From positions 1 to 8,421 of the forward strand of contig JAIYBO010000202.1 in NCBI GenBank assembly GCA_027488495.1: a DNA stretch of 8,421 bases. Direction: 5' to 3'. This DNA comes from Bacteroidota bacterium (GTDB lineage Bacteria > Bacteroidota > Bacteroidia > NS11-12g > UBA955). Positions 6,946 to 8,421 of this stretch are shown in pieces. The position numbers and the translations under genes were made by a program. Under the pieces are notes generated by a model that was not told the DNA's origin, did no database searches, and saw only the letters and a program-made list of their open reading frames with translations. Numbering within the stretch: the first letter of the stretch is position 1; each line of letters opens with the position of its first letter.

Positions 6946-7722
6946 ATGGACGTGATTGAAGCTGCCGCTGCGCGGCTGCGGGATGCACAAACGCAAGGCG
7001 TGCCTTGCGAGCCGGTGAGGACCTTGATTGGCGACAGCGATGTGGCGGCGGCGTATGAGGTGCAACGGATCAACAATGCACTGCGCCTGGCCGAAGGCGG
7101 GGTGGTGGTTGGACAGAAGATCGGACTGACATCACTGGCTGTACAAAAGCAGTTGGGCGTGGATCAACCCGATTTTGGGTTGTTGTTCGCAGATACTGAA
7201 GTAAAAAATGGCGGGGGTGTGAGGGCTTCGGAAATTTTGCAGCCCAAGGCAGAAGCGGAAATTGCTTTTGTGATGAAGCATGATTTAACGGGTGATATCA
7301 CCTTGGAACGTGCCAAAGCCGCGATTGATTATGCAGTTGGGGCCATCGAAATTGTGGGTTCACGGGTACTGAATTGGGACATTCGGATTACCGATACGGT
7401 GGCAGATAACGCCAGTGCCAGTCATTTCGTTTTGGGCGATGTTCGTCAGGATGTGAACGAATTGGATTTGGCGGCGGTGAAAATGCAGTTGAAGAAAAAT
7501 GGCGAGGTGGTGTCTGAGGGCATGGGTGCTGCATGTATGGGCAATCCCTTGTTTGCGCTGGTGTGGTTGGCCCAAACGTTTGCCGATTTGGGTACACCGT
7601 TGAAGGCGGGCGATATTGTTTTGAGTGGGGCATTGGGTCCGATGTGTGCCGGCGAAGCGGGTGATACTTTTGTTGCTGAGATCGATGGTTTTGGTGCGGT
7701 AGCATTTTCTTTTGAAGGATAG
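6946..7722 (+). CDS. mhpD: 2-oxopent-4-enoate hydratase (2-keto-4-pentenoate hydratase)
   Basis: Expected to add water to 2-oxopent-4-enoate, giving 4-hydroxy-2-oxovalerate, a metal-dependent step of meta-cleavage pathways. The sequence closely follows MhpD/DmpE: VVGQKIGLTSLAVQKQLGV, then DQPDFGLLFAD, LQPKAEAEIAFV, AIEIVGSR with NWDIRITDTVADNAS, and AGDIVLSGALGPM. Predicted metal ligands are Glu103, Glu105 and Glu135 (numbered from the ATG at 6946; add three for the ATG at 6937). I prefer the ATG at 6946 (258 residues). The one at 6937 lies only four bases after the -7 box, and MDVIEAAAARLR aligns well with family N-termini, but a leaderless start at 6937 is possible. The gene leads an operon with the acetaldehyde dehydrogenase 43 bases downstream and is a divergent paralogue of the decarboxylase next door. 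Confidence 0.9.
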   Translation: MDVIEAAAARLRDAQTQGVPCEPVRTLIGDSDVAAAYEVQRINNALRLAEGGVVVGQKIGLTSLAVQKQLGVDQPDFGLLFADTEVKNGGGVRASEILQPKAEAEIAFVMKHDLTGDITLERAKAAIDYAVGAIEIVGSRVLNWDIRITDTVADNASASHFVLGDVRQDVNELDLAAVKMQLKKNGEVVSEGMGAACMGNPLFALVWLAQTFADLGTPLKAGDIVLSGALGPMCAGEAGDTFVAEIDGFGAVAFSFEG

Positions 7723-7765
7723 GATGGATGGGTTTTATACAATTAGCAGCATAGATTGAGTATAT

Positions 7766-8421
7766 ATGGGTAAGATCAAAGTAGCCATCATTGGCTCAGG
7801 AAATATCGGAACGGATTTGATGATCAAGGTGATGCGCACGGCGAAGCACCTAGAAATGGGTGTTTTTGTGGGCATAGATCCCAGCAGCGATGGATTGGCA
7901 CGGGCCGAACGGATGGGCGTAGCCACCACCCACGAAGGCATAGATGGTCTGATCAATCACCCTTTGTGGCCAGAAATTGGGTTTGTTTTTGACGCAACTT
8001 CTGCCAAAGCCCATGTATACAATTATGATAAAATCAAGGCTTTCGAAGGCAAGCGGGTGATTGATTTAACCCCAGCTGCCATTGGTCCTTTCATGGTGCC
8101 CCCTGTAAATTTTGATACATTGGCGGATGTGCCAAACGTGAATATGGTTACTTGTGGCGGACAGGCAACGATTCCGATGGTAGCGGCGGTGAATCGCATC
8201 GCAAAAGTGCATTACGGAGAAATTGTGGCGAGCATCGCATCGAAAAGTGCTGGACCTGGAACCAGGGCAAACATCGATGAGTTTACAGAAACTACGGCAC
8301 ACGCGATTGAGCAAGTGGGTGGTGCAACCAAGGGCAAAGCCATCATCATTTTGAACCCGGCAGAGCCCCCGTTGGTGATGCGCGATACGGTGTTTACGTT
8401 GAGTGAGTTGGCGGATACTGA
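7766..8421 (+). CDS. mhpF: Acetaldehyde dehydrogenase (acylating), partial, 3' end outside window
   Basis: Expected to oxidise acetaldehyde with CoA and NAD+ to acetyl-CoA, normally while bound to 4-hydroxy-2-oxovalerate aldolase, which channels acetaldehyde to it. The 218 visible codons from ATG 7766 begin MGKIKVAIIGSGNIGTDL, a nucleotide-binding Rossmann glycine motif. Further on are FVGIDPSSDGLARAERMG, FDATSAKAH, VIDLTPAAIGP and NMVTCGGQAT with catalytic Cys130. Then come SAGPGTRANIDEFTETTAHAI and ILNPAEPP, as in MhpF/DmpF/TesF. Family proteins are about 300-320 residues, so roughly the last 90-100 are missing. It follows the hydratase by 43 bases with no terminator or clear promoter, so it is probably in the same operon. 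The partner aldolase would be expected next, beyond the window. Confidence 0.95.
   Translation, partial: MGKIKVAIIGSGNIGTDLMIKVMRTAKHLEMGVFVGIDPSSDGLARAERMGVATTHEGIDGLINHPLWPEIGFVFDATSAKAHVYNYDKIKAFEGKRVIDLTPAAIGPFMVPPVNFDTLADVPNVNMVTCGGQATIPMVAAVNRIAKVHYGEIVASIASKSAGPGTRANIDEFTETTAHAIEQVGGATKGKAIIILNPAEPPLVMRDTVFTLSELADT

Noticed and set aside
7388..7742. Overlapping minus-strand open frames antisense to the hydratase gene
   Set aside because: They are composition shadows of the hydratase coding sequence, Pro/Ser/His-rich with no recognisable domain.

Overview
The window looks chromosomal and comes from a Bacteroidota bacterium (Flavobacteriia/Sphingobacteriia-like; genus not resolvable). 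Three things support this: a large secreted protein with a C-terminal type IX secretion (T9SS) sorting domain, promoter -7 boxes of the Bacteroidota form TAnnTTTG in front of several genes, and weak or absent Shine-Dalgarno sequences. No RNA genes, CRISPR arrays, transposases or phage genes were seen.

Layout. (1) 1-1861: a complete formate--tetrahydrofolate ligase gene (fhs) on the minus strand. It faces the last 36 codons of a second fhs copy on the plus strand, cut by the window edge. The two tails are mirror images around a very strong hairpin at 131-179 and differ at 9 of 154 positions; every coding difference is synonymous. (2) 2062-4464: an 800-residue T9SS-exported surface protein with a signal peptide, a beta-helix-like N-terminal half, two Ig-like repeats and a sorting domain. 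It ends at a clean intrinsic terminator (4488-4516). (3) 4613-6046: a long HMG-CoA synthase-family enzyme with its catalytic Glu, Cys and His in place, behind a TAACTTTG promoter box and a 15-bp dyad. (4) 6085-8421: lower meta-cleavage pathway genes. A 4-oxalocrotonate decarboxylase lies on the minus strand. Divergent from it are a 2-oxopent-4-enoate hydratase and an acylating acetaldehyde dehydrogenase, the latter cut by the window end.

How the genes work together. The decarboxylase makes 2-oxopent-4-enoate and the hydratase turns it into 4-hydroxy-2-oxovalerate. An aldolase not seen here would split that into pyruvate and acetaldehyde, and the dehydrogenase converts acetaldehyde to acetyl-CoA. 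In Bacteroidota this tail could serve catechol meta-cleavage or the 2-aminomuconate branch of tryptophan/kynurenine breakdown; the window does not decide which. The decarboxylase and hydratase share a 78-96 bp divergent promoter region with two identical TACCTTTG boxes and a 16-bp palindrome between them, which suggests one regulator for both. fhs (one-carbon metabolism) and the surface protein look unrelated to this pathway.

The points most worth a second look are the mirrored fhs tails (a true tail-to-tail duplication, or two strain haplotypes joined through a palindromic terminator), the two predicted operators, and the insertion in the HMG-CoA synthase homologue. I see no convincing novel multi-gene system.
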